A DNA stretch of 64,000 nt. It comes from Closterium sp. NIES-65. Lineage: Eukaryota > Streptophyta > Zygnematophyceae > Desmidiales > Closteriaceae. Location of the stretch: assembly GCA_948144175.1 (NCBI GenBank), contig CANXME010002014.1, positions 434,001 to 498,000 on the forward strand, written 5' to 3'. Each line of letters begins with the position of its first letter. Position 1 is the stretch's first letter. Positions 51,676-62,800 of the stretch are shown here, piece after piece. The translations under genes were made by a program, and so were the position numbers. The notes beneath the pieces are model-generated. The model ran no database searches. It saw only the letters and a list, made by a program, of their open reading frames with translations, and was not told the origin of the DNA.

Positions 51676-53259
51676 ATGGCGTCTCATACCAGCACTAGCT
51701 CCGAACCCCGGGATGTGATGGGTCGGGCAGTACGCGAAATTGCTCTTGGTCATCGAACGCCACAATTGTCAATTTCGAGACATCTCCAGGAGCCAATTGC
51801 TCTCTTGCGTAGTGGGGCTACGCTTCTATTTGACGGGAAGCGGATAACATCTTGTGGGGACTTGATCTATTTGTACACGCTGGCAGCACCGCGCCTCACC
51901 AAACGGCTTATGGCGATAGCGGCCACTAAAGGTACGTTAGTTATGTTTAGCCGCGCCATGTCTGCACTGTGGCTCGCGGGCATGGACACATCACGCAATT
52001 GCCGGTCCAGTACTCACCACCAGCTGTTTCCCTCACAATAATCCAGGAACGGATGGACCAGTGGCACTGGAGATTGCACGCAAGCGTCTTTGTGCACATG
52101 GCCGGGAGTTGCAGTTTGGTGGTGAGGACGTGGTGGGCCGCGCCGGGGATCTCCTGTCCCGAACACCAGGCGCGATTGACCCCGTCACCTATGGTTTTGC
52201 GGATTGTTTTTTCAACAGCGAAGGGGTCCTTCAAAACGTCACCGGTTTTAACCATGGAGGGCATCGCCGTGGTGACAAATACAAGCATCTCAAGGAAACG
52301 GGTGAGGATGTGTGAAAAGTGATTGCGAGCATATGGTAAGCTGTGGTGTAACCTTTGCCCATCCGTAGTCTCCTTTGCCCATCTCCTGTCTCCTTTTCCC
52401 ATCCCCTGTCTCCTCTGCCCATCCCCTGGCCCCTTTGCCCATCTGCTGTCTCCTTTGCCCACCCGCTGGAACCTTTGCCCATCCGTTGTCTCCTTTGCCT
52501 ATCCGCTGTCTTCTTCGCCCATTCTCTGTCTCCTTTGCCCATCCCCTGGCTCCTTTGCCCATCCGCTGTCTCCTTTGCTCATCCGCTTTCTCATTTGCCC
52601 ATCCGCTGGAACCCTTGCCCATTTGTTGTCTCCTTTGCCAATCCGTTGTCTCCTTTGCCCATCCCCTGTCTCCTTTGCACCTCCCCTGTCTCCTTTGCCC
52701 ATCCCCTGTCTCCCTTGCCCATTCGCTGTCTCCTTTGCCCATCCCCTGTCTCCATTTGTGACTATGAAATGTCGATTGTCCCCTATAAACCCCCCTTTCG
52801 TTTCAAACAGGGGAACTGCCTGAAGGGCTCGATTCCGCAATGGAGGGGCAACTTGCTCGCGATTTAGAAGAAGTGGTGCTCGAGCTCGAGGAGGACATGG
52901 TGCTGCTGCCTGAAGGAGAGATCAACGTCGTACGCGCCGCTACCCCTATCCCTGAGGCGGTCCATGAGAGCTCCCACGCTCAAGGGCAATCGACGAGTGG
53001 ACTTGGGGTGGTTGAGGGGTCGCTCAATAGCCCAACTCCCCCGGAATCTGAGGCGATTGGGCAAGGGGGAATGAGAGGGGGGCGTGGCTGCGTTGGGATT
53101 GGATTGGAGAGCATTCCAGAGAGTCAGCCTGAGGATGACATTCCTCCACCCCCTGGGATCGTGCCGGGCGCATGCACGTCGGGGTTCATCACCCCGAATG
53201 CCAGGTGGGCATTGTTTTCACCCACTGCGCTCCCGCGTTCTCAGGGTTACTACTTGTAA
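51676..53259 (+). CDS. Candidate three-exon gene in Y, function unknown
   Basis: Exons 51676-51931, 52047-52301 and 52811-53259 (960 nt, 319 residues plus stop). Both introns begin GT (GTACGT, GTGAGG) and end CAG/AG, both interrupt in phase 1, and the frame stays open across all three exons, which would be unlikely by chance. Exon 1 encodes MASHTSTSSEPRDVMGRAV and a segment LRSGATLLFDGKRITSCGDL; exon 2 has LEIARKRLCAHG, a DVVGRAGDLLSRTPGAID segment and the basic HGGHRRGDKYKHL; exon 3 is acidic (DLEEVVLELEED) and then disordered, Pro/Ser-rich. No family is recognised. An upstream exon before CAG 51669 and a further exon after GT 53202 are possible. It is the best coding candidate of element Y. 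Confidence 0.5.
52351..52757 (+). repeat. 20-bp minisatellite in the second intron of the candidate gene
   Basis: About 20 copies of TCCTTTGCCCATCCSCTGTC with small changes. It fills most of the 509-bp intron (52302-52810) and gives open frames in all plus-strand phases, which are not genes. Confidence 0.9.
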
Positions 53260-53389
53260 CCCACCGCCCCCCCCCCCCCAACCCCCCACCCCCCCACCCC
53301 TCCACCCCCCCACCCTCCTCCCCCCTCCTCTCCCCCTCCGTCCCCCTCTTCCGTCCTCCTCCCGGCTCCGCCCTCCCCCCTCCCAATTC

Positions 53390-56300
53390 ACAGGGGGACG
53401 GAGGGAGACCAAGGAGCGGAGAAAAGGAGAGGAGTGGGAGGTGATGCATCGTTGTATGGCGTTGAAGCAGGGGCAGGCGGGGAACCGATCGGGGAAGGTG
53501 TTTCGAGATGACGCTGTAGGAGCAGGGAAAGGGGGTGAGGGTCTGGATTTGGGGCCGGAGAAGGGTGAGGGAGGAGAGGGGAGGAAGCAGAGGGGTCTGG
53601 TCGGCTGAAGGAAGATAGAGGCTGATTAGACTTTGGAAAGCGGGGTTGGAGGGGAGAGGAGGGGTGGGGGTGAGATGTGAGGTGGGGCCAATCAAAGGAG
53701 TGGATGATGGGGAGGATGCTCATGAAGAGGGGGCTGATGAGGAGGCATCGGAGTATGGTATAGACCCTTCTGGGCTTGAGAGCAGTGTGGGTTTCTCGCA
53801 AGGGAGAAGTGGTGGCGTCGCTGGGAGTAGTGGAAACGGGAAATGGTCATATGTCGGGTGCAAGCGTAGGGATGTGCGAGCACTATTGGGTTGACAGGAA
53901 GGAGCGGGGAAGAGACAGTAGGGTGGCAGACGGAAGGAGCACTGGACACTGAGGGGAGCCGAGTGTTGGCAGTGTGAAGCGCATGGAGGCTCACACCCTA
54001 CACGGTGGCGTTCCAATGGAGGGCCGCATCCGCACTCCGCCCATATGCGAACGCTATGTGTTTCTTAGTCTCGACTGTTGAGTAGGCAATATGTTGTCCC
54101 GAGCAGGGATAGTGTAACAGTAGGGATTGCTTTGTGGTGTTTTGGACGAGCGCCACTCCCACTGACTACAGGGCCCTTGACTGGCATAGTCTTCATTTGC
54201 TACGTCTGCAACCATCAGCGTCGCGCTTATGATTTCAACTGTGTGCGTCCCTTCAAGTGAAGCGAATAAATAACTGTACTTTGCCACTTGATTGCAACTT
54301 TGGAACTCCCACGGTTTCCATACCAATCAATGCCTTACGCATTGATGTATCAATGGATGATCAATGATCGCCGGTTACAGATCCACTGCAAGCAAACGCA
54401 CACTGCCAATGCCACAGTTGTGATCACAGTGCTACAAACAATGGTAGTATTACAGAGCTATACATGAACTTCCACAACCTCGCTCCCCCTTCCTCCTGCT
54501 TCATCCTCCTCTTCCTATTACTATACTCCCCTCCTCTTCAGCCTCCCTCTCTTCTTCCCTCAGTGCCAATACACGTAGAATGAGAGTGGTGGGGACGCGA
54601 ATGCTTGTCATGGCGCAAGGCCAAGGTGTCGCTGAGGGCAAGGCGGGTTGAGCGGAGGACATAATCCGGGCAGGACAGAGAAGGGTCACAGGTGGAGAGT
54701 GAGAGGGAGGACATTGTGAGCTGTAGGATATTGGAGTTTAGCCGTGACAGTGCTTTAGAGAGGACAGCGTGTGCGGTGAGTGATCAAATGGTCAGAGGGG
54801 CAGTGGTGTGTGAGAGTGGAGTGGACAGAGGGTGCAGGAGATATGGCATGAGCAAATACAGAGGTTGCAAGGTGCACACTTGGCCACATACCTTCCCCAT
54901 CATCGTCTCCCTCAGCCACCGCTTGAGAGGCTAGACCGTCTGCGCGTGGCCTCCCCCTGGAGACCGCCCATCTGCCCTCTGTCACCACCCAATCTCCTGA
55001 ACTTGTCCCTATTTCCTCTCCCTCCCCCTCTACTGCCGCGTGTCGCCTTCGCAACGTTAGAAACGACTCTACAAGCATTCGAGTAAGTACCATAACCCCG
55101 CGCCATACATCCCCTACGTCAACAAATCGTTGAAGTCTTGGAGGCGACGGTGACTCGCCGGAATGATCAAGTGGTACCAAGTATGGTAAGTCCTGTGCTG
55201 GGCGCGGGGTGCATAGCGAGATTGAGCACAGGTGTGTTCTAGCGCACGAAGAAGAGAGACCTCACCAAGGACCTGGAAGTTGCGTACCAGACACATCCCA
55301 CTCTCCTCCCATATCCACCGCGCGCGCTCATGCTACATCCACCCGCGCCCACTCACTGCTCATTCCACCGCGCCCACTGTTACCACACTCCCCCGACGCC
55401 CACTCCCTTACCTCACTGCCGCGCCCACTCACTGCTCATTCCACCGCGCCCACTGTTACCACACTCCCCCCACGCCCACTCCCTTACCTCACTGCCGCGC
55501 CCACTCACTGCTCATTTCCCCGAGCCGCCACCCCTGCAACCCCCCCCCCCTCACCTCATCACTGTCGCTGCTCATTCACGTACACGTCGCCGTCCAGTGC
55601 CATGAGTAGAGTAGGAGGGGGAAGGGGTAGCAGGGGGAATGGAGGATGACATGGGTAGCGGGGGGGAGAGAGGATGCCATGTGTTGATAGGGGAATAGAG
55701 GATGACATGGGTATTAGGGGGGAGAGAGGATGTCATGTGTTGATAGGGGGAATAGAGGATGCCCAGGGTAGCATAGGAGGGTGGATGGGGAGTAGATGGG
55801 GATTGGACGGAAGGAAGGACGAGGTAGAGTGGGGGAGGGGAGTGGGTATGTGCGGGTGAAAGGGAGGGTGTAAGTGGGGGAAGCTAAGTGTTGGCGTTGG
55901 GGAAAGGGTGGGTTATTGTGTGGGAAAGGTACGGAGTGAGTGGGATATTGGACGGGGAGGAATGGGGGAATGGACGGGTGGAAGTGTTCCTAAGGACACG
56001 GGGGGGAGTCGGGGAAAGAACGAGGAGGGTGAGGGAATGGGCGTGGGGGAGTGGGGTTAAGGTTGGAGGCAGTGGGGGACTGGACGCGGGGGAGAGGGGG
56101 CTGGGGCGGGTGTTTGTCGGGGAAGGAAATGGGAGCGAGAGAGAGGGTAATGGGGCAGGGGTTGGTAGCGTGCGCAGAAACAAAGTGAGCCGGAGGGGGA
56201 GGAGAGTGAGAAGGGGAGACAGAGTGAGCCGGAGAGATCGAGGTGTGTGAGGGTGATACTGGCGCTTCTAACCACTTCAGGTCGCAGGGCGGGGAGCAGG

Positions 56301-57530
56301 CGTCGGAAGGCGAGGAGCCTTCCGGCAGAGGCGCTGGTGATGCTGCATAACCCACTCTCACAGCCGGCCAAAGTGCACCAGCGACTGCGGGAGAAGGGGG
56401 GGAGGTGGGGGTGGAAAAGAGATGGTGGGAGTGGGATAAAGGGGAGCATCGGTGCAGGAGGCGTTAGCGCAAGTGAATCAGAGATGGGAGAATGACCAGG
56501 GTAGCTGTGAGAAAGGAGGACGGCGCAGGGTAGCACAGTGAACGTAAGGCCCTTACCTTACGGGGAGGACTAGCGAAGTGGTATAGAGGGGTTGGAGTGG
56601 GGGAAGGGGAGGACTGGCGTAGGGGAGAAGGGAAGGGTAAGGGGGTAAGGGAACTGAACCGAGGAGGAAAAGGAGGAGGTGTATTCGAGGGAGAGCAGAT
56701 GGGAGTTGAAGGCAGGTGAAGGGAACGAAATGGTGGCAAGCGAAGGGAACCAATAGGGGAGAACGTTGGACAGAATGAGCAAGGGGTGGAGGTGGAGGTA
56801 AAGAAGGGCATGCATGGGAGGAGTGGACGAGGCAGAGGGATTAGCAAAAGGGGAAACAAAGAGAGCAGGGTGGAGAAGGGAGTGCGCAAAGGGAAAATGA
56901 GAGGTGTTGGAGGTGGGAAAGGGGTGAGCGAAGGGGAATGGGAATGGAGAGTGAAGAGGGGGGTGAGATCCCCAAAGTACAGGGGAAAAGGGTGTGAGCA
57001 GAAGGGGAGGGAGTGAGCAAGGAGCAAGGGAGTGTGCAGGGCAATATTAGGCCGAGAAAGTGGGGAAAATAGTCCCAGGAGGGGGAAAATGGGTGAGACG
57101 GGGGGGAAAGAGAGTGAGCAGGGGGAATGGGAGTGAGGGGCTCGGAATCCCGTGAGCAGGGGGGGAGAGAGTGAGAATGGGAGTGAAGGCGACAGGAGGG
57201 GGAAGTGTAGAGCAACGACGTGGTGAAAGGGATGGTTGACGAGAGGGCAAGGGAGAGTTGGCGTGGAGGAACGGGTTGGCACCTCGGGGAGGAAGGGTCA
57301 GCGTGGGGGAAAGGGAGGGTGGTAATGGGGGAAGAGGAGGGGGTGAGTGTGGGAAAGGGACCATTAACGTTGGCGCGTGAGAGAGAGTTGGCATGGGGGA
57401 GATGGAAGGGTGGCACGGGGGAATGGAGGATTAGCGTGGGGGAAAGGAAGGATTAGCGTGAGGGGAAGGGAGGATTAGCGTGAGGGGAAGGGAGGATTAG
57501 CGTGAGGGAAAGGAATGTTGATGTGGAGAA
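53390..57530 (+). repeat. G/A-rich zone of Y
   Basis: Mostly G/A-rich on the plus strand, most purely from 55600 to 57530, with units such as GGAGGATTAGCGTGAGGGGAA repeated at 57421-57515 and GGGGGAGAGAGGATGTCATG at 55660-55740. A C-rich island with a short tandem repeat (CGCGCCCACTCACTGCTCATT) lies at 55340-55520. Two GTAAGT-type donor sites follow open segments (near 55083 and 55193), so further exons of the Y gene may hide here, but I cannot assemble them. Confidence 0.6.
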
Positions 57531-57930
57531 GCTGGGCGAGGGCGAGAGGGGGTAATGAACATGTCGCAGGCCAACCCTGGTAACATTGGTGAACCTGCGC
57601 AAGCTTACGAACATTCTCAACAATCTCGACACCCCCACAGTTCGCGGGCCAATTACGTTTTCACTCCCAACCAATCTTCCTAAGGTTGAACTTCTTGGCC
57701 TGCGGGTTTTATGATTTATCCTACTTGCTGTAGCTACTGTAGTTATTGTTCTTTGCTGTTGGTGGTGCAACTTTGGTTAACACTAGAACTTGTGATGTTT
57801 TCTATTATTGAAACACATATTCTTTGATTCTCACTTGTCTCACTTTTCTTAATACCCGCTTGGCCTAGGCTCTTAAGCCTAGGCCCTAATTAAACACGTT
57901 TTCCAGTTAAGTTGCTATTGTAACAGGGAT

Positions 57931-58237
57931 GTCTATTACATCCGGGTCTCCCTCAGGGGCAAAAAGCATGGCAGCGAGATGAGGTACAGTAGCCGCAAGG
58001 TACTCCTGCTCAAACTGCCTGTCCTTATGGATATCACAGCGAAAGGCGAGCTCATCCCGATGGACGCAGAACAGACAGTCAGAAACGAGACTCGCAAGGT
58101 AGCCAAAGCGGCAAGTAGCAGCAAAGTCAGTGAGCTCAGCGACCGGGGTAGACGCAACAGTAGACAGAAAATTAGGGTCGGTGACAAGTATGGCCAGACA
58201 ACGAGTGACTGTTGGGTTAGCGGCATAAGCACGGTCT
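57931..58237 (-). pseudogene. Copia F linker fragment
   Basis: Reverse complement shows FAATCRFGYLASLVSD, EDRQFEQEYLAATVPH-like and PEGDPDVIDIP segments in shifting frames, matching the region before RT in copia A (AARCRLDYAASL, EDRQEELQCLAAASPH, PEGDPDALDIP). It continues at 48846 once Y is removed. Confidence 0.78.
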
Positions 58238-59254
58238 TGTCAACGGCATTTGTGTGTTGGTCGTGTCCTCGCTTGGGCGGAGCCGACTTCGTGGTCGGGT
58301 GTGCGGGAGGTGCAGCCGACCAACTGCAGTGGGCGATGCATACTTAGGTGCGCAGGTTGACATGCTTGGTCAACCTGCACGGGGCCATTGCGAAGCTGCT
58401 GACTATGGGAACCCAGCGGCCGACTTCTACGGGCGGTCAACGACAAGGCTAGACGACTTAGGAAGGGAGCCGACTTGGAGGGTGCCAAGCATGGGAGGTC
58501 GACTTGGTGTAGTCGGCTAACAGCTAGTCTAGTCGACTTGGAGTTGGTCGACTTGGGGGAGTGGTCGACTTGGAAGTCGTCCGGCGGTTGTCGACTTGGG
58601 TGGTCGACGAGCACGTACAACTATTGACATGATACTCCAGCGCAAGTCGACGCCAACTGGGTGGTGTCATTGTCGACCAAGTTACCGAGGCAACGAGGTT
58701 CTGCGGGGTACATGGCAGTCGCCCAGGTGGTTCTGGCAAAGCCGACCTCGGAGGTGGTATCCCGAGGTCGACGTGGCTGATCAGGCGCAGTCAACAACCC
58801 GTGGCCGACTTGGCATCTGCACTGTGCACGTAATGGTGCGCAGCACGACAATCAACTGCGAGCATCTGCGAAGAAGGTGCACTTTTGTTACGCAGGTGCA
58901 ACACCGTGCAGCCGCCTTGCTACAGCGTTAGCATGCCGTCGATTCGCAACGCTGGAAAGCCACCTTTTTGCAGCGTTGGAGCGGTGCAGACTTTGTAACG
59001 CTGGAACGCAGTCGACCATGCTGCGCCGGAGGTCGACCTGCTTGCATGATAGGCAGTCTTGCATCTGATGTAGTCCACCTTGCCAATGTTGTTGCAACCA
59101 TTGTTCACAACTTTTGCTAGTGAAACTCTTGCCAATTCTTCCCATGAATGTGTGCGTAGAGAGAACACGATCAAACGCTAAGGAACGCTTCGATCCCTCT
59201 CACAACTGTTCCTTCCCCCATATTCTAGCTCCCGTTATAGAGTTTATCTCAGCA
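58238..59254 (+). repeat. 5' LTR of X2
   Basis: 1017 bp, TGTCAACGGCATTTG...TCTCAGCA. Shares its start, several inner blocks and its end with X1. Has a cluster of GTCGACTTGG motifs (58498-58605). Confidence 0.82.
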
Positions 59255-59272
59255 TGGCGCGATAAGCGCGGA
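59255..59272 (+). other. Primer binding site of X2
   Basis: TGGCGCGATAAGCGCGGA directly after the LTR end. It starts TGGCGC, a different tRNA type from the other copia elements. Confidence 0.65.
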
Positions 59273-59356
59273 CAGCCCCGCAACTTACCTTCAAAGTAGC
59301 AGACTTAGGTGCGTATTACCTATTTCGTGAGCAGAGCGGCAGTCGTCTTAGTCGCC

Positions 59357-60748
59357 ATGGTCGACCTTCTAGTTCAAGCGGGCATAGCGGATACCTTGGA
59401 GGCTCGAGAGGCTGATGCGAGGAGACGCCACGAGGCTGGCGAGTTCATGATGTTGCTCCCCTTGGAGGTGGTTCTCCTAGGAATCCGCACACATTGGGTG
59501 GCGGAACACCCCTCCCGACCTGCTTCTTCTAGACCGGTGGGCAATAAAGGCGGCGTCGACGAGGGAGCCGATGGCGGCGACCAAGTCGGCAGCAATGCAA
59601 GAGGCACGTCAAGGCCGAGAGGAGTGATCACGAGAGCCATCGACCGTGAAGTCGGCGGGAATCACACACGAGGGCTGCAGTCGTCGGCGGCTGCGGGCAC
59701 CTCGCAAGGTGACGTCGGTGGACGTCGAAGCAGTGTGACGACAGAGTCGGCGACCCATGTGACGGCGGGCAGGGTAGCGCTGATCTATGGGTACATGAAA
59801 ATTTTGTCGGACAAGGTCAAAGTCCCTGTGCCGCTGTTTGGTTGACAGGACCTCATCACATGGAAGGAGTCTATAGTGCCCCATCTGGAGATAGCCTGCT
59901 TGATGTGCTTCGCAGACAGCTCGGTGGAGACGCTGCCGGAGTACAACGGAAAGCTGTGTGCGGAGTTTCACGCTGCTCACCTGCTGACCTCCATGGTCAT
60001 TTCGCGGTGCTGCTCGCTGGTGGTGCAGATTGCTCTGAAGCCGTGCCGAAGTCGATTGGACGCCGGCCACCAGGCGTGGCAGTTCATCACGTCGACTTAC
60101 CAGGCCATCAACGACCTGTACATCGGCCAGATGGAGGAGTAGCTAATGCACATAAGGATGGGCGAGTGGGAGACGACGACCGACTACCGCAACCAAGCTC
60201 TACAACTTCTTGCCAATATGCGAAGAGCCGGCATCGACTACTCGACAGCGTCGTACATCACCCATACCGTCAATTGGATTTCCAGCGGCTACAACCTGAT
60301 GCGCCCTCCGATGGTGATGCCGGGCATGCGGGAGTCGCTCAACAAGAACACCCTGACCTCGCACATCATCAGGGACGAGGCGATGCAGGAGGACGAGAAG
60401 TCCACGGAACTCCTACCGCAGGCAAACTACGTCGCCCCAATGAAGCAAGGAAGTCGACTGGGGCAGCGCGGCAAGCCTGACGGCAGTGGTAGCGGAAGTG
60501 GGAGGCCGACAAGACGAAGTCGGCTCGGGATGGCGGTCAAGGAGGTGGTGGTCGACGGCGAGAATGCTGGGTCTGCGGTGACCCCGACCACTTTTTCTTC
60601 GAGTGACCCGACCGCGAGAACGCCGACGACGACGACGACGTGGGAGGTCGGCTGGTCGTCGCCTATGTCGGAAGAGCAAGCCACGCAAGAAGAAGCAGTC
60701 GACCAAGCCGACAACGGACGCCGGCTCTGCTACAATAGTAATTACTGA
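59357..60748 (+). pseudogene. X2 copia-type gag, broken
   Basis: One frame from ATG 59357 with stops TGA 59843-59845 and TAG 60140-60142. The middle part resembles UBN2-type copia Gag: WKESIVPHL, AWQFITSTYQAINDLY, NMRRAGIDYSTASY and LTSHIIRDEAM. A zinc knuckle (CWVCGDPDHFFFE, with the last Cys changed to a TGA stop) is found near 60566-60603 but in a shifted frame. Non-functional. Pol is missing. Confidence 0.72.
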
Positions 60749-60817
60749 ATTAATTGACTAAGGAACAAATATATACATAGACTAACAAATGGAAGTTAGA
60801 ACAAATATAGCTTGACA
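60746..60817 (-). repeat. Possible 3' LTR of copia E
   Basis: On the minus strand TGTCAAGCTATATTTG...TTAATTCA, 72 bp, preceded by TATGGGGCTG as a polypurine tract. The end is placed only by the CA rule. Confidence 0.4.
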
Positions 60818-60919
60818 CAGCCCCATAGTCTAGGTTAGTTCTTTGGACAGCAACACATAGCAAGGGTTATTGGACCTGTCAACAAAAACAAGAAACAGTT
60901 ACAAGACTGTTTTCCCAAG

Positions 60920-60985
60920 GCAACTCTTGGGGTGGATCTCAAGATCACCACACAATCCAAGAACAAGAAAAAGGGCACAAGGCCA
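60920..60985 (-). promoter_or_regulatory. Conserved 3' box of copia E
   Basis: The minus strand reads AACTGGCCTTGTGCCC, GTGTGGTGATC and GATCCACCCCAAG, as in copia A-D, although the coding parts are much more diverged. Confidence 0.6.
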
Positions 60986-61093
60986 GTTTACATGCAAGTA
61001 TATAGCAGATATAGTGAGATGCAAGAGTACAAGACAAAAATCTCTACACAAACGAGGGCCTGTAGACACAAGGCCTAGCTCGGTGCAGTAACG

Positions 61094-61623
61094 CTAGTGG
61101 TCATAAGGCGGCAACGCCCTGGTGAAGATATCTGTAGTGTTGGCCTCAGGAACCTCACGTACCACAAATGCATGGCCATGCTGTTGCAACTCTCGCAGAA
61201 GGAAGTAACGAAGATGGATATGCTTTGCCTTCCCAATCAGTGTGGGCTCCTCACACAACAGGACAACATTCCTGTTGTCGGCGGACAAGATTGGGGGAGA
61301 GCGAGGCCCCTCACCAAGGTCAGTGAGGAGGAAAGAAAGCTAGTGAAGCTCCTAGGTGGCCTTGTCCGCAGCGTACAGCTGGAGTGGGAGACTGACGATG
61401 CCCAAGTCGACCTCAACGAAACAGCTCCGGTCCCAAGACCAAAGCAGTAACCCAGTGTAGATCGCAGCGACTCTTCGTCGTCGGCCCACGACGGATCCGA
61501 GTAACCTGTAAGTGTAACTTGCTGCTTCCCTCCCAGGACAAGTCTCATGCCTAGTGTACTTGCCACATACTTCACCACCCGCTTAGCCGCGTACCAGTAG
61601 GAAGGTCGGTGTTTTCCAGACAC
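61094..61623 (-). pseudogene. Copia E RNase H fragment
   Basis: Frames 61623-61237 and 61288-61094 give GYSDPSWADDEES, LGYCFGLGTGAVS and then SADNRNVVLLCEEP, HIHLRYFLLRELQQ, EANTTDIFTRALPP. The frame shifts near 61400. Dead copy. Confidence 0.82.
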
Positions 61624-61899
61624 AACAAAGCGCGCCAGGACGCCAAGAGGGAAAGCAAATTACAGGTCATTAGGTATATGAGACAGCCCACCAACTCAGG
61701 ATATGGACCACTGGACTCAAATGGCTCGTCTGAAGGTGGAGTGTGAGCCCATGATCCACAGCAAGAGAGGTGAGTTGTACCTTGGAGAACGGGAAGTGAA
61801 ACCGCGTGAGGATTTGCTCGACCATATGCGAATGAGTCAGCGTAATGGTGCGAGCTGCCTTGTCCCTGGTGATTTGCAGGCCAAGGTAGCGCTACAGCT

Positions 61900-62800
61900 C
61901 ACCAAGGTCAGTGCAAGTGTGTCTCCTTTGCAGTTCCTCCTTCATGTAGGCTAGTGCGCGTCAGTCGGGAGTGGCAAAGACCAGGTCGTCAACGTAAACT
62001 AGAACAAAGATCGGGGTCGAGCCACGGCAGACGAAGAACGACGGGTCAGCAGACGACGGAAAGAAGTCAAGCGCTGCAAGAGTCGTGCGAAGTCTATCGT
62101 GCCAATCACGGGGAGCCTGGCACAGGCCATAGACCAATCGACACAGCTGCCACTGGGTCCCAGGAGGGAAAGAGCCAGTGAAGCCAGGCGAGCGACGCAT
62201 CCAGATGTGTTCGTGCAGGCCCAAGGAGTGCAACTCGTAGTTGCGCTGAGCTGCGATATGCTATTGGTCATCTTCAGGGTGGGAGCGAAGGTCTAGAAAA
62301 AGTCTACCCCCTCTTGCTAGTTGAAGCCTGTCGCCACATAGCGTGCCTTGAACATGGTGTTGATCCAGGCCGCCGCTTCACCTTGTAGAGCCACTGACGA
62401 CGTTCGCCCCAGGTGGTGGAGCGGCGTCGACGTAGGTGCATATGGACCTATAAGATGCCATATCTGCCTCTTTGCTGCTATCCAGTACAAAGCCCAGGAT
62501 CTCTAGACCGCCTCGGCATGAGTGCGATGGGATCGGGATGTCAAAGGCGTCTGGATCCCCCTTAGGGGCAACCAGCATGGTGCAGAGATGAGGAACAGCG
62601 GCCGCAAGGAAACCAAGCTCGAAGTGCCTGTCCTCGAGGACCTCCAGGGGAAAGACAAGAGTACCCCTAGAGGACGGAGAACTAGCAGGGCCACTCACCA
62701 TATAAGCGGCGTAGTCAAGGCGGTGGGAAGAGGCAAAGCCAGTGACAGTGGTAACAAGAGCCAAGACAGACAACGGGGGGGCACTCGAGTGAGTGACCAA
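61900..62800 (-). pseudogene. Copia E reverse transcriptase
   Basis: 62800-62378 holds the linker end and RT start (EDRHFELGFLAAAVPHL, PKGDPDAFDIP, TYVDAAPPPGANVVSG); 62233-61961 holds HEHIWMRRSPGFTGSF, GLCQAPRDWHDRLRTTLAALDF and VYVDDLVFATPD with an intact YVDD. Frameshifts lie in between (about 62240-62380). Confidence 0.83.

Larger units (their letters stand above)
48852..57925. mobile_element. Element Y: 9-kb unclassified insertion
   Basis: TGTTGCG...TTGTAACA, flanked by a perfect duplication GGGAT (48847-48851 and 57926-57930); its removal repairs the copia F reading frame. So the borders are firm. The TG...CA ends and 5-bp duplication suit an LTR element, but I find no LTR pair and no reverse transcriptase. 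Contents: a C-rich zone (50290-51660), a candidate three-exon gene (51676-53259), a 20-bp minisatellite in its second intron, and a G/A-rich zone (about 53390-57530). Its right 250 bases resemble, in reverse, 45771 onward. It could be a non-autonomous element or several nested ones. Confidence 0.8.
46279..58237 (-). mobile_element. Copia F: fossil minus-strand Ty1/copia element, split by X1, Y and X2
   Basis: Pieces of one minus-strand copia in the right order: 3' LTR-like sequence (46279 to about 46400), 3' untranslated box, RNase H (46619-47134), RT (47364-47772), solo LTR X1, RT start (48599-48846), element Y, linker end (57931-58237), then X2. Joining across Y after removal of one GGGAT copy restores an uninterrupted conserved frame (IDIP then APRSYAEA). 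The 5' half is not in the window, or is lost. Confidence 0.8.
58238..60745 (+). mobile_element. X2: truncated LTR element of the X family with decayed copia-type gag
   Basis: 5' LTR, primer site and gag are present; no protease, integrase or RT follows, because the minus-strand copia E begins at 60746. Related to solo LTR X1. Left flank is GGTCT (58233-58237); no right partner is seen. Confidence 0.75.

Noticed and set aside
52290-52840. Overlapping frames of 100-170 codons over the 20-bp minisatellite
   Set aside because: Pure repeat translation on both strands; the unit length explains the open frames.
48852-57925. Y as a Helitron
   Set aside because: Helitrons make no target site duplication and insert between A and T; Y has a 5-bp duplication.
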